From Thelephora terrestris (lineage: Eukaryota > Basidiomycota > Agaricomycetes > Thelephorales > Thelephoraceae): 64,000 nucleotides of DNA. A program made the position numbers and the translations under genes. The DNA is taken from assembly GCA_015956445.1 (NCBI GenBank), contig WIUZ02000005.1, positions 1 through 64,000 on the forward strand, given 5' to 3'. Under the pieces are notes generated by a model, which had not been told where the DNA came from, searched no databases, and worked only from the letters and a program-made list of their open reading frames with translations. Position 1 is the stretch's first letter, and each line of letters opens with the position of its first letter. Below are positions 22,133 to 33,229 of this stretch, one piece after another.

Positions 22133-22440
22133 CGGGCGGTATCACTCCAAAGATCTGAGTCAGCGCCTTTGCTGACCGTATGTCATCGCACCTATGTCTG
22201 TGGGTTGTGATGCGGGGAAGGGGAATGTGCTGGATTGTTGTACATGTGTTGGTTGGGGATTGTAGAGTACCACAGTTGGCTCGCCGGATGTAGCTGTGGA
22301 GTTTGCTGTTGGGGCATCATGGACTCGAGCGACCATTGGGACGGCGTGGGGGTATATGGCGGTTGTGACGAAGGTGGTGCCATGCCCGCTGAACTTTTTG
22401 AAAACCTGAACGGCGTGGACGACGAGGTAGATCATCATTA
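22133..22440 (-). pseudogene. Composite pseudogene fragment: MAPKKK piece joined to BRCT-gene piece
   Basis: Positions 22133-22172 repeat 34964-35000, minus-strand reading SKALTQIFGVIPP, part of the MAPKKK relic. Directly next to it, 22168-22350 matches 31453-31620, the Pro/Gln-rich N-terminal exon of the BRCT gene (MPQQQTPQL, HPASQ, TYGQQ). Both homologous pieces keep the minus-strand sense. They are about 3.5 kb apart at their other locations, so this is a rearranged, fused copy. Confidence 0.6.
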
Positions 22441-23640
22441 GATGGGATTATCCATGGATGATCCGATTACTCAGGGCTTCTGGTGGCCGTCCAGAAGTTC
22501 CAGAAAAAGTATCTGTAATTTGCGCTCTACACAAAAGCGACGCGTAACGAGGGAATCTTAAAGCCAAACAGATGCAAGATCGTAAAGAATTGGGAGAACT
22601 AAAGTAAGGAGCAAACCGGCTACGTTGATGGATAGGATGAATGGGAGCTCGCCGCAAATGCGTATAACACCATCGGCAACCGATGGTTAAAAAACCACGG
22701 CCAAAAGGATTTGAGTGCAAGCCGAAGTATGCTACCTGGCAGTAACGTCTTCTTGGACAACATCGTGACCAGCGCGTTGCGAGTCTGTTTATAAATGTCG
22801 CATCAACCTAGGAACAGAGAGGGGAGCTGAATCCGCACCAGAGGAAGTACTTCCTATCGTATTCCGTTCTTGGCGGCCTCTAGATGACTGGGGATTAACC
22901 CTGGCTCGTGGCGGGGTCGAGGGTCGGCTCTTGGCCTGCAGCTGCAGTAGACGGGGGGCAATGCTCGAGGAACCCTGTGATGTAAAATCAGCTAGGAAAG
23001 TGTGAAGTGTGTAAACTCCGGTTACGTGTTCAAGCTGGAGAAGAAACAGTTCTTCTCTGATTCTCTGTGAGAGTTGTACCTTGGTTTGCCTGAGGCGTAT
23101 AGTTCTGCGCATGGATAAGAAGGTGATGAGGCGACAATTTGGTAAGAGTCGCTGTGACCTTTATAGTCAAGTCTTTCACGATTGCCACCCCCGATTGTTT
23201 GAGAGAAGAGGGCCGAAAAAGAATTCCAGAGCGGACTTGAGCTGCATTCACGATAAAGAAAGGGTTCCTTCGGGAAATGACCAAAGGCGGATGGGGGAAA
23301 GGTGTGGCGCGGGGTTTCGAGGGACCAGAGGTGGTTAGGCCGGGTGGCGTGGGCAACACGAACTCAGCGTTTAAACACATTGATCGGAGAGGAATAAAAA
23401 CTTACTTCGAACAGGGTTATTTTTAGACATCGATCGACATCGGTGTTCCAAAGATATCGTAGACGCCCGACGGCCAAGGCTTCCACGTGGTTCACTATGC
23501 CGCCATGATCCTGTGGGCCCACAAATCACGAAGGGAAAATGCGATGCAGTGAACAGGTAGTCTCCTCAAGCAGACCACATATTACGGCTGACACGATCGG
23601 GGACAACGGACGTAGCGCTATAGTTAAACAAGAGGGGGCG
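22441..23640. other. No confident gene
   Basis: A minus-strand open frame with an ATG at 23112 (MRRTIRLRQ..., about 107 codons to 22789) contains a plausible intron but no known motif. The rest is unassigned. Confidence 0.25.
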
Positions 23641-23660
23641 CTCCGTAATGATTCGCTTTT

Positions 23661-23958
23661 CAGATCTTAGCGATTTGACTGCAATCGATGGGGCACGATG
23701 ACCGTCGCGCCAGCGGACCAATGGGCGCAAAGTGTATGAAAGAAACTGGCCCTCAAGGCCTCGGCCTCAGCGTTCGTCCTTTCAAAAGTTTTCAGATCTT
23801 GTGATTCGGTTTTCAGATCTCTAAATTAATAGCGATTTGATTGCGATCGATGGAGTACGATAACCATCGTGCCACGCAAAGCTTATGAAAGAAACTGGCC
23901 CTCAAGGCCTTGGCTCAGCGTCACTTCGTCCTTTCGAAGGTTTGAAGATCTTGACGTT
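23661..23958 (+). repeat. Two-unit direct repeat upstream of the tail-anchored paralogue 2
   Basis: Units of about 140-150 bp, at 23661-23800 and 23810-23958, share TCAGATCT...AGCGATTTGA, ATCGATGG, and the 19-base GAAAGAAACTGGCCCTCAA. They end about 100 bp before the start codon, so they may be promoter sequence. Confidence 0.65.
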
Positions 23959-24058
23959 TGTAGTTTGGGGGTCCGGTGAGCCACCGTTTTCTGTATTAAA
24001 GCCCCACGGGATTCAACGACCTACGCCGACCAACAAATCCTTCTACCCTAAGACTTCC

Positions 24059-24810
24059 ATGGACTCAGTTCAGCGCCCCGATGCATACCTTAGACGTTGT
24101 GAGTGTTCGCGCCGATACGCTTCCCATACCACATCTCGACTTACAAGCTCAGCAGATATCCTTGAGGCAGCGGGTCGTGACCCGCGATACCTTCCGCTCC
24201 TCCCAGAGTTCTTCACAGTGCCCGACAATAACCCGTACGCGAGTATAGCGGGTAATTTTTACGCCCTTTACGATGCTGAAGCCAAGTACCCAAGCGATCT
24301 ACGGTACCGTCAGTCAAACAACTCCGTGCGGCAGACCCCCCACTAATTACCTTGTAGTCTTTAACCCATGCCTCCAGTTGAACCCGAGGGAAATCACCCC
24401 ATTCCTTCCGTACGTGATTCGTGGGGATCTTGTCAGCCTTCTTGATAAGGACAACACCTCTTCCACACTGGAAGGCGTCGTAAGATTTCTAAACTACTTC
24501 ACCGATTAGCTCCAGGCTAATCTTCTTACAGGCGGGGGAATTGGATCCTCTGGGCAATGTTGGCCACAGCGCTGTGACTGACCCGGCCCCGGCCTCCAAC
24601 GGAGGTGACTATTCACCCACTTCGGCTCCTGCGATGGACCCACAGAGTGGTAGCTTATCCTGCTATGACGTCACTTTTGACATGAATTGGGATTTCAAGA
24701 CGATGACCGCCCGTGACGCCGTAGTCGCTTCTATTCGTATCATGGTCTGCTTCATCTTTATTATTGGTTGTTTTGCACCATTCTTTCCATCATTCTATGA
24801 GATCGATTAG
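24059..24810 (+). CDS. Tail-anchored hypothetical protein, paralogue 2
   Basis: Exons 24059-24098, 24156-24308, 24358-24479 and 24532-24810 give 197 residues without a break; introns are 57, 49 and 52 nt with good GT..AG and CTAAT branch sites. The protein begins MDSVQRPDAYLRRYILEAAG, then RDPRYLPLLPEFF and FNPCLQLNPREITPFLPY. It ends with a membrane segment, IRIMVCFIFIIGCFAPFF, and the tail PSFYEID. Read without the second intron the frame would be broken, so that intron decides whether this is a gene or a pseudogene. It lacks the SPTPARDR repeats of paralogue 1 (12502-13219). Function unknown. Confidence 0.6.
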
Positions 24811-25363
24811 CACAGAACCTGCCGTTTTTTCTACCCCAAATTAGCGTGCTAGCTAGAAAGAGGTTCTGCAGGGTTTCAAATTTGAATCTATTGCGCCGTT
24901 GTCTATTTGGTCGCTTAGAGCTGGAGCGCTCGTGCTACAGGGGTGGAGCCATCTGCGAATGATAGATTGGAGCCCCACGACCTACCAAAAGATATATATC
25001 TGCGACATATGAGAAGACTGGACCTTTGACTCCGGCAATTACACGCGGCGCCGGAAAAACGTGCCTCAAACCCCTCGTGCTATTCTACCCAGCGGTAACG
25101 ACGGCGCTCAAAATTGTTTTCGGGCGAATGTGAGCATGGGCATTGCCCTGGAGGGATCCTAAACCCAAAACGGCACCCGTGCGAGCAAAAATCGAAGCGG
25201 TCAGAAATTTCCCCTTCTGCGTCTAAACGGAAAGTACTTGCACGGTTATAGTTATGATACCTACCACCAATTTTTACCGTTAAGATTTCTCGCAGCTTCT
25301 CAAAGCGTTACCACAAAAACCAGGATCGAGAGTACGGGTGTCGCAACCATGATTCTGCACCCC
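24811..25363. other. No gene seen
   Basis: This spacer after paralogue 2 holds no open frame, repeat partner or motif that I can support. Confidence 0.35.
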
Positions 25364-26450
25364 AGAAACAGAAGGGTTGGAGTTTGAGCCAAGGTTGGGA
25401 ACGGTGGTATGAGCTTGCCTTGAACTCATCGTTGTCGGGCCGTTCACGGTCAACCTCACCTTGCCGTTCGTGGAGTCCACCGTGGACCGAGATCCCCCGC
25501 AGAGCTTCGCGAATCCGATCTTGTCCAACGACGTTACAGTCCTGTGGGTCTTGGCCAATTAGCTTCCCGTCCCTTTGATATTCATGCGTAAACCACTTAC
25601 CCCGTCTGTCTCCGAATGAGGGGACATGGGAGAGGGCGGCGCGGTGACTTCGATTGTGGGCTGAGCAGTCTGTGAAGAAGAGGTATTGCTGCCCTAGGTC
25701 GCGGCGTGTTTTTTGCGGGGTGGGAGGTAGAGCTTTGGTCTTGGGGATGTCGCTAGCGGCGGAAGTCGATGGAGATGAGGCAGTGTGGGAAGCAGGCTTC
25801 TTCGGCGTTGTGTCGTTCCTCGATTGGGAAACCCTCCTTGTCCCGTTCGTCCTCGACTCCGATGCCTTGACCGGATAAATCGGTCATGTGCTTTACTGGA
25901 AAGGCTGGCGATGGGACGACTGTGATCCATTTGGTCATTTTGAGCCTCGCGTTCCATGTTCTGGAATAAGACGAACCCCCGGTGAGGTTCTTTAGGACCG
26001 TGGGCTGGCTGAGCGAAGGGTTCGGAGTGGGATCGGGGGCGGGGTAGTGGTTGTTGGTGGTTGTATTTTGCTTCGTTCGAGTACAGACTCCTAGACGTCG
26101 AATAACCTTGAGATGCCCAGTCACGGCTGGGCAGAGCTTGAGAACGAGATCTTGAAGTCAAAATCAGGAACCTCACACTCACGAATCTCGGTTGACTTGC
26201 TGCTTTTCCCTCACAACCAAACTTCCATCCTCTCGGAAACTGTAGCGGCAAAATGGGAACCTCTTGCGGGTGATGAGCTTGATAGAGTCGGGTCAGCAGC
26301 GGATCGGGTCTCTTGCGAGTCAACGCTTGCCTTTGAGTACACAAAATACATGAACGGACTATTGATGGACCATCGGCCGCGGCTGAAGATGTCGTACTTG
26401 AAGCCAGAAGGTGAGCAGTGAAGCCTGAGGACACGGGATGGGACGAACAG
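25364..26450 (-). CDS. Proline/serine-rich gene-like unit, copy B (unoccupied site)
   Basis: This copy has neither the palindromic element nor the internal 318-bp duplication of copy A; from 25876 to 26450 I saw only about one base difference from 18224-18798. A 246-codon minus-strand frame spans 25694-26434, but peptides that look more like coding sequence (TWNARLKMTKWITVVPS, ASDIPKTKALPPTPQK, YDIFSRGRWSINSPF) lie in other frames separated by likely introns. The match to copy A stops exactly where repeat R1 sequence begins at 26451, so the unit may be truncated. No family recognised; gene status uncertain. Confidence 0.4.
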
Positions 26451-26599
26451 CACGGTGTACTTGAGTCGCTGTTGTGGAAGCACGGTGCAGTCGAGTCGGC
26501 GTCGTGTAATTGCTGCTTTAATAGCGCGTTAGAAAAGGAGCGCGTTAACGTAGCGGCAACATACCGACATCATCAATGCGGCAACCGCAACGTTTTTTC
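26451..26599 (+). repeat. Dispersed repeat R1, truncated copy 3
   Basis: Begins CACGGTGTACTTGAGTCGCT and ends CGCAACGTTTTTTC, corresponding to the first part of R1 copy 2 (about 20271-20420). It is joined to copy B on the left and R4 on the right. Confidence 0.75.
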
Positions 26600-26600
26600 C

Positions 26601-27320
26601 CTCGATCGCAAGCCATACCAACACCTGCACAGCGGCCAGATCTTCCAAAGCGTCAGTCTTGCGATCGCCGGAGCCAGATGCACTCACTTCATCCTTCGCA
26701 AAAGGAATCACTACCGATGCCCCCCCTCTGGTTTGCGGGCCCGCGTGCTGTGACGAAGGATTCGTCCGGATGATTTAGCCTCCCACGAGTTCGTGTGGAT
26801 ATGGCTCTCATCCCACTCTCCACTCGTTCGGTTTCTCTCGAGTCTTCAGCTTCAGGGACGTACGCCGCGATCCTCACAAGAAACGGAGGAGGGGTGACGA
26901 AGGCACGATGCGGGCGGACTGGGCTAACGTGAGCTGATCTGATCGTGACGGGGGCACCGGTCCCCGAGTCCACCGGAAGTTTTTTCCTAGAAAGTTGTTT
27001 CCCACGGCGGTGAAGGGATCTTTCCGGAAACACCGTTCTTTTTTTGAGAGGTGGCAGGGCTTTCAACGACGTCGTCGGCCATGGGTTTCTTCGGACCGCA
27101 AAACGCGCGGCGTAAACTCCAGGTGGTTGTGGGTTTGCGAGATGACTCACAAGCGGCGGAAACAGAGGGAACTCCATCCAGCGGAAATAGATGGTAGGGT
27201 CAAGCGTGCCCTGTTAGAGCTGCGAAACCGCAGAAAATGACGTTGAATGCGCGGCTGAATCTCATCCGGCATTTGAAACAGCGTCATGTGATCAGCCGCA
27301 TCACCACGTTACTAATACTA
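26601..27320. repeat. Dispersed repeat R4, copy A
   Basis: Matches 36227-36895 from CGCAAGCCATACCAACACCT through CAGCGTCATGTGATCAGCCG. Copy A carries an extra GCTTTCAACGACGTCGTCGG stretch. A minus-strand frame (26689-27177) with YVPEAEDSRET and related peptides suggests a former coding element. No termini recognised. Confidence 0.7.
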
Positions 27321-27648
27321 AGGTTAGTAGTTGCCCACGCCTGAACCAGCCACACCAACCTTTATGGTCTCTCAAGACTACAGATCGCAGAACTCCCCTC
27401 GCCCGTCGAGGGTTCGTGCTACTCCTATGAACGGCGCCAGCCACAAGGTAAGCCGACTCCCAAACCCGGGATTGGACTTGCGGCGTCGATCCTGACCTCA
27501 CGATCTACAGGGCCACCCGGACGAAGGAGGATGGGAGGACGTAGGGGTCCGCCGCTCACTTTCTCCCACTGTGAGCAACTCTTCTCGTTTGAGAGCCAGG
27601 CGTGCGAAGACGAAGACAGAGTTCGTCGCGGCCCAACCTGGTTCTACA

Positions 27649-29043
27649 ATGAAACGGCAGCGGCAGCCTCCCCAGCCCTCGAGAAGGAGATACTACGTCA
27701 ACCACGCTGGTAGTGGCTCTGAAGTTGAAGAAATCGCAAATCCACTTGCACCTCCCCCAATATTCGAACCGGTTCCCCAGCAGAAACTGACAGCACCAGT
27801 CGTTCAGCAGGGGCCGGCGGGACCGATCATCCAGCAGCAGCTTACAGAAAACGCTATTGCGATCTCCGAATACATCATCGAGGTTGTGGTTGACGCCTTC
27901 CGCATCTGTCGTCGGGTCTTCTCCTACGCGCTTGGGATCTTCATCTTATGGCTCCTGCTCTCGATGATGACCTCGCAACTCGTATTCTTCACCCGTCCGG
28001 TCTGCTCCATTCCCATCATTTCACCCATGATCCCGTTCTGCCGTTGGGACGTCTTCAAGGATCCCCCGGTTCATACAAGCAGTGGGAAGCCGATGTGGGC
28101 GGATTATCCACACCTCGTTGATCTCCAAACGAGGTCCTTCGACCAGCTGCTCGACGAGAACGTTGGAAACAAAGGCCTCGCGTTGGAAGTCAAGAAGGCC
28201 GAGATGGCCAGCAATGACCTCATCACCTTGGTGAGGGTGAGCGATCTGAGGAGCAAGGATCAGATTGCGGAAAGGCTGAGTAGGTTTGTGGAAGATGCGA
28301 AAGGGACGGGACGAAGCCTGCACTCCCTCGGAGCAAAAATTCACGGAGCGGTCGACTCGTAAGTATTGTGCTTTTTTCTTGCTTACACGAAAATTTTTGA
28401 AAAACAAAACCGCTGCGCTAGCATCGCGAGCTTGAACGACTACGCGATGCAAACCATCGAAGATTCTAAGAACCCTCCTCCGCTCGCGGCTCGCGTGTTC
28501 CCATTTGCCGTCTCGACCACCAACCCAACCAAGGAAGCGGTACTCGAGACGTTCCTCATGTCCATGGATAACATCGGCAGTCAGGTGGTTCGCCTTCGCG
28601 AAGAGGCTGAAATCTCGATGGATCACCTCCTACGTCTCGAAGAGCACTTGCAGGTCCTCCACGAGATTACCCATCGGGATGACAAGGATTTGACGGCGGC
28701 AAGAGAGGATGTGCTCGCAGAGCTGTGGACTCGGCTCGGAGGAAACAAGAGCAAAATCAGGAAAGCGGATCTCAACCTCAATTTGCTCAAGAACATAGAC
28801 AAGTACAGGAAGAAGGCGTTGGCGCATGTTGTCGCGACCTTGCAGACCCTCCACACGCTAGATGCGGATATGGAGGAATTGAGGACTAGAGTGGTCGCGC
28901 CGGACATCGTTGGCGATAAGATCCCGATCGAAGTCCATATCAAGAGCATAAAGGCTGGTGTAGAAAGGTTGAAAGAAGGGCAGCTGAGGGCCAGCTTGAA
29001 GCAGGGAGAAACTATCGCCAAGATTCTGGAAATCGATTCATAA
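27649..29043 (+). CDS. Single-pass membrane protein with coiled-coil C-terminal domain
   Basis: Exons 27649-28358 and 28422-29043 (63-nt intron) give 443 residues. The first 60 residues are basic then Pro/Gln-rich. One membrane helix, FSYALGIFILWLLLSMM, lies at about 91-111. The long hydrophilic remainder is rich in Leu/Glu/Lys heptad-like stretches (EEAEISMDHLLRLEEHLQVL, LLKNIDKYRKKALAHVVATL) and is probably helical. I recognise this layout from unnamed Agaricomycete membrane proteins but know no function. ATG 27649 is the first ATG in the frame; an upstream exon starting at ATG 27531 cannot be excluded. Confidence 0.75.
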
Positions 29044-29235
29044 TCAATTGTACATTGGCGTTGTGCTATTTATTTTGGCGTTTGTATAGCCCAACTATCA
29101 TCGAGGTTATTGTGTAACAGTCAGGGTACACGATTTCAAGAGAGGGAGAAAGAGAGAGAAGCCGAGAGAAGGACAGACAAGTGGATTTCTCGGTATAAAC
29201 CAGGCCCGGTTCTATCCATGGTTCGGATGCAAAAG

Positions 29236-29320
29236 TACCCACAGGATTTGCGGCGCAACCGTGGGAACAACTTTCCCAACCCGTTCACCAACACGTGACG
29301 ACCGTCAGCCTCACCAGCTG
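29236..29320 (+). repeat. Short dispersed repeat, also at 39320-39400
   Basis: Shares GCGCAACCGTGGGAACA, TTCACCAACACG and CGACCGTCAGCC with the second copy. Minus-strand reading could be coding. No further extent seen. Confidence 0.55.
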
Positions 29321-29600
29321 TCAGTGTCAACGGCCAAACGTTCCCGCGCTTATGTAGCAGGCAGACGGCACCGTGCTTTCCGACGGTGGAGAAAATGATG
29401 AGTTTAAGGAGCTACATGGAGTTCATGTACGTTGTCTAGTCATGTATTTGTAGCCCAGTTCATTAGATAAATACAAGTTCACTCTTCTGGATGTTGGACG
29501 AGCGGGTCAGCTGCTAAAAAAGTTCTCAAACCAGGACCAATGCGTGTTGCAGAATGCCTCCCACGACGAGGCAGCGGTGCAGGGCCGCTGGGGATGTACA

Positions 29601-31646
29601 TCAATCGACTCCAATGCCTGAGGAAAACAAAGTCGCCGAACTTACAGTGGTTTCCATCCTGATCCAAAACGCCTCTTCGCTCTCCTCATTTGGGTTCCAG
29701 CTGGACAAGATGTCGGCTGCGAAGGCAAGGTCCAATTGGACCTCGTCCAAAGGTTCCACCTTGATGAGGGCCGGCACCATCTCCGCAAAGGCCGGTTCCG
29801 TTTTCACGGGGGCCAGTTCCACGTTCGCGAGGGACAACTCCCCCTTCACCAGCGACGTTTCCGTCTTCACCAGTAGCATTTCCGTCTTCGCTGGGGGCGG
29901 TTCTGTCTTGACCAGTGACGTTTCCATTTTGACCAGTGGTGTTTCCATCTTCGCTGGGGACGGTTCCGATTTGGCGACCACGCTTTCTGGGGAAACGGAC
30001 AAGGCTGTTCCGGCCGCTTCAGTTCTGGTGTCGTCGGCCATGACCGTATCCTCGGTTTCGTTGGTCACGACTGTATCCTCGGATTCGTCGGTCGCGATCG
30101 TCTCCTTGGTTTTGTCGGCGGTGGCCATGTCCTCGGTCTCGTTGGTCGTAGCCACATTCTCGGTTTCGTTGGTGGCATCCGTGTCCTCAGTCTCGTCGGC
30201 ATCCTCGATTTTGTTGGTCGTGGCCATGTCCTCAGTTTCGCTATCGCGAAGATCCTCTATCGCATCCTTGAAGTGAAGACAGTACTTCCTCCAAGCGCTG
30301 ATCGTGTGGTTCGACATCTAAAGAAAAGGGAGGCGAAACCCCTGAGTTGGCAATGCAAAGTTTACAACTCAGGGCGACACACCTTGATGTGCAGACGGGC
30401 GGCGAGAACATCGTGCGTGAGCTCTGGGTTTTTTTTGAACAAGGCTCCGATGTGTTGGAACGACCGTACGCGCTCCGTCTCCTTAAAAAACTGCAACCAC
30501 TTTGGCGCTTCCTCTGCAGCTCCTCTCCCTCTCCCTCTCCTCTTCCTACCACCCGTCGCAGGCCGCCGCTTGGATACTTTCGGCCCGCCTTTTCTCCGCT
30601 TCATCGGTTCGCTTGTCGGATAATCGTTGGGGTTCATAAGCGACCCGTTCTTGTACGAGTCGATCACGAATGCGGGAGTGACGATAGGCTTCTTGCTATC
30701 TCGAGCGCTATACCACACGTCGTCGAAGTAGTGTTCTTCCCACTGGCCGAGGACGACGTAATCCGCGTCCTCGACATCATCCACGAACTTGCCTCCCGTA
30801 GCCTACAAAATGTAATTCTTCTTAAGTCCGTGAAGCGGTTGTTGAAGGTTAGAAATTCACCCTGAATATCTCCGCGATCTTTGCCCGGTTTCTGAGGATG
30901 ATTGGGACGCAAAATGTGATCGGTTTCTCGACATCGTGTTCGAACAGCTTGGGATGTATACGCGGTGGGGTGGACGCAGTAAGTTTCCCTGCGGTATTAT
31001 ATTCGACATCGTACTCGAACAAGCTGGGATGTATACGCGGTGGGGTGGACGCAGTAAGTTGCCCTGCGGTATTATCAGGTGGCACATAGGGTGTGGGATC
31101 TGAGTGGACAAGGGAATGAGTTAGCAGGGCCTTAGACGGTGGTCCTCCCGAGAAATTACCCAGGTCGTCGGAGGACGTCGAATCTTGGCACGACACAGTC
31201 ACAGCAGCTGCAGCCCCTGGCACCCCGGAAGCCTCTGGCTGGGTATTGAGGGTGTTCGGCGGATTTTGGGTTCGCGGAGGTGGAGGGGGGTGGAAAGTGG
31301 GGTTTGGCTGAGTAGGCGCGGGCGGTAGTGGGAATTGTTGATGAAACCACATCATCATCGTCATAGTAATTTCATACGCGCGTCGGACCTCTTCCATCGT
31401 CGGCGGTTGAACCATACCGTACGGCCCTGGATGTAAAGGAGACCAAGCTGGTTGCTGACCGTATGTCGTCGCACATATTTCTGCGGGTTGCGACGTGGGG
31501 AAGGGGAACGTGCTGGTCGGTTGTGTTGGTTGGAAATTGTGCAGTACCACTTGGCTCGCCGGAGGTAGCTGTGGAGTTTGCTGTTGTGGCATCTCGAGCG
31601 ACTGTTGGGACGGTGTGGGATCTGGATCTGCAGCGCTGATTGGCAT
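29601..31646 (-). CDS. BRCT-domain protein with Rap1-like features
   Basis: Exons 30861-31646, 30383-30802 and 29601-30317 (introns 58 and 65 nt) give 640 residues. Residues 1-200 are Pro/Gln/Ser-rich. A BRCT domain lies at about 240-320, with KPITFCVPIILRNRAKIAEI, ATGGKFVDDVEDADYVVLG and KKPIVTPAFVIDSYKNG. A basic KRRKGG...RKRRGRGRG stretch follows, then a helical segment around 365-425 ending NHTISAWRKYCLHF, resembling the last helix of a Rap1 Myb domain. The C-terminus has acidic ETED..TN repeats and VKTE(T/P) repeats. BRCT plus a Myb-like helix recalls the telomere protein Rap1, but the Myb part is weak and no RCT domain was recognised. Any nuclear BRCT scaffold remains possible. ATG 31646 is a plausible start; a tandem duplication just upstream complicates the 5' end. 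Confidence 0.7.
30930..31079 (-). repeat. 75-bp tandem duplication inside the BRCT gene
   Basis: Two adjacent units (30930-31004, 31005-31079) are nearly identical and keep frame, duplicating TAG(K/Q)LTASTPPRIHP(S/K)LFE just before the BRCT domain. Confidence 0.85.
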
Positions 31647-31705
31647 CTCCGATCTCGAGCGACTGTTGGGACGGTGTGGGATCTGCAGCGCCGATTCCCG
31701 GGACT
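31594..31705 (-). repeat. Tandem duplication at the 5' end of the BRCT gene
   Basis: CTCGAGCGACTGTTGGGACG and GTGTGGGATCTGCAGCGC each occur twice about 55 bp apart. The unit is not a clean multiple of three, which makes the true start uncertain. Confidence 0.65.
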
Positions 31706-31719
31706 CGGGTCTTGTTTCA

Positions 31720-32530
31720 TTTACCTCCGTCCCGCAAAAAACAAGAAAAGGCGAGCAGTCACGTGAGCGCTCTCACGGCCTAGTGATTGCGTCACCGTGA
31801 TCGTGGCGACTCGGCCCTGAGCTCGACGATTAACAATCGCCTCGTACCGCTGGAGAGGCCGCAAAAAAACCAGAACATGGAGGTATGATCCTGAATCCTC
31901 AAAATTGAGTTGCCGCGGTATGCGAGAGAGGTTCCGCCATGGACTTACAAGGGAGGTGTAGGGACCCCGACCGCTTCATTGGGTCAGGAACCCCGCAACT
32001 AGCACCCTTGTACGACAGATATTATAATATCTAGTGCTACGGATACTAATAGTCACCACTACTGAGGGAAGTATTTGAAATGAGGTATTTGATAACTCTG
32101 GGTGGATATGTTGAAATCTACCGAAAACATATCTCTCAAGCTACAACTCGCGAACGTATCTGGGTCGTCATGAGGCCGGTGTAAGGTTGATTGTGGGCGG
32201 GAACCTCTGATTTAGCTCCGTTCCATTGGGCATCTGGTTCCGACACGGAAAGGAAAGAAATCAGACACTCAGATCTTACATTACTATCAGGCGATTATGC
32301 GAGCACTCACCTCTTCTTCGCCATCGGCGAAAACTAACTCAAAGTCGTTTTGTGAGACAGGGGTACGCGGTTACAGGAGTGAGGCGACGGGAGCGAACGG
32401 CAGTGTCGAAGCAACGGGGCACCGTGGACATACAACGAAGATCCTGATCCTCGCCCCTCTGATCATCTCCCGAGCCCTGAGAACCTGGTCTGGGCACCTG
32501 GTTCTTGGCATTCATGTACGTGGACGATCG
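31720..32530. other. Intergenic with repeat R5 copy 1
   Basis: Positions 31951-32060 match 62049-62165 in the same orientation (GGGACCCCGACCGCT, GGGTCAGGAACCCCGC, ACGAC(A/G)GATAT). Positions 32105-32155 match 13440-13495 inverted. No gene seen. Confidence 0.45.
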
Positions 32531-32532
32531 AC

Positions 32533-33200
32533 GGATGGAAAGAAATGAGGGTTTGTGAGCAAGAGACTTTTCCTCGGAGGAATTGCGGTACTCCGCGGCA
32601 TGTCTGGAGAGATCGGAATCCGTGTTGCTGGGAACATACTTATTGGGTTTTGTGGCAACCGGGGCGAAGGAATTGAAGGCGGTAAAGATGTTGTCAGTGA
32701 GGAAACGCTCTCTGAGGCAAGAGATTATGTTGTCGCGTCCGAGACTTCTGGAAGGGCCGTGAGGTTGGTGACATTCTCGAGCTGCTGATAGTAGGCAAAC
32801 GACTGCATGATGCTGTGAGTAGATGGGATGGTAACGAGTCCAAAGACTGTTTGAACGCGAGATAAGAGAGAACATGTTAGTAAACGGCTCAAAATGCGAG
32901 AAACTGGAGGAGGAAGTCGTGTACTTCTTGAAGCTTGAAGCCCAAGAGGTGGTCTGGGTTCCATTCCTTGAGAAAACCATCTTCGTGAGTGGAGTTGTTC
33001 CAGGTCTCTACGTTTGTATTGAGAGAGAAGAGTTCTGCTGTGAGCGCGCGAGAGCGGGGAGTGAGACCTGTTGTTGAGCGGTTGTTGACTCGTCCAAGGG
33101 CGGAGGAAGCCTGACGCCGAGTGCCGCCCGCCTGTGGGTCCGGATTGGAAGAGAGAGTGACGGACCGGGGCAAACAAATCAGGGATACAACCCGATCATG
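32533..33200 (-). pseudogene. Coding-like relic, also present at 42113-42215
   Basis: The minus-strand peptide SFAYYQQLENVTNLTALPEV (about 32740-32810) reappears as LFAYRQQLKNAANLKALPEV at 42113-42215. Amino-acid similarity is kept while both frames are interrupted soon after, which suggests two remnants of one protein-coding family. A second open frame (32339-32980) overlaps. Family unknown. Confidence 0.4.
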
Positions 33201-33229
33201 GCCTTCAGGCTTCAGCTTCAACTTCCGCT

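Noticed and set aside
24273-24509. Reading of paralogue 2 as a frameshifted pseudogene
   Set aside because: A 49-nt intron at 24309-24357 with a CTAAT branch site and a second intron at 24480-24531 restore one frame to the membrane anchor.
29554-30276. 240-codon plus-strand frame rich in Ser/Val/Thr
   Set aside because: It is the antisense shadow of the acidic repeat region of the BRCT gene; the minus-strand exon splices to conserved domains.
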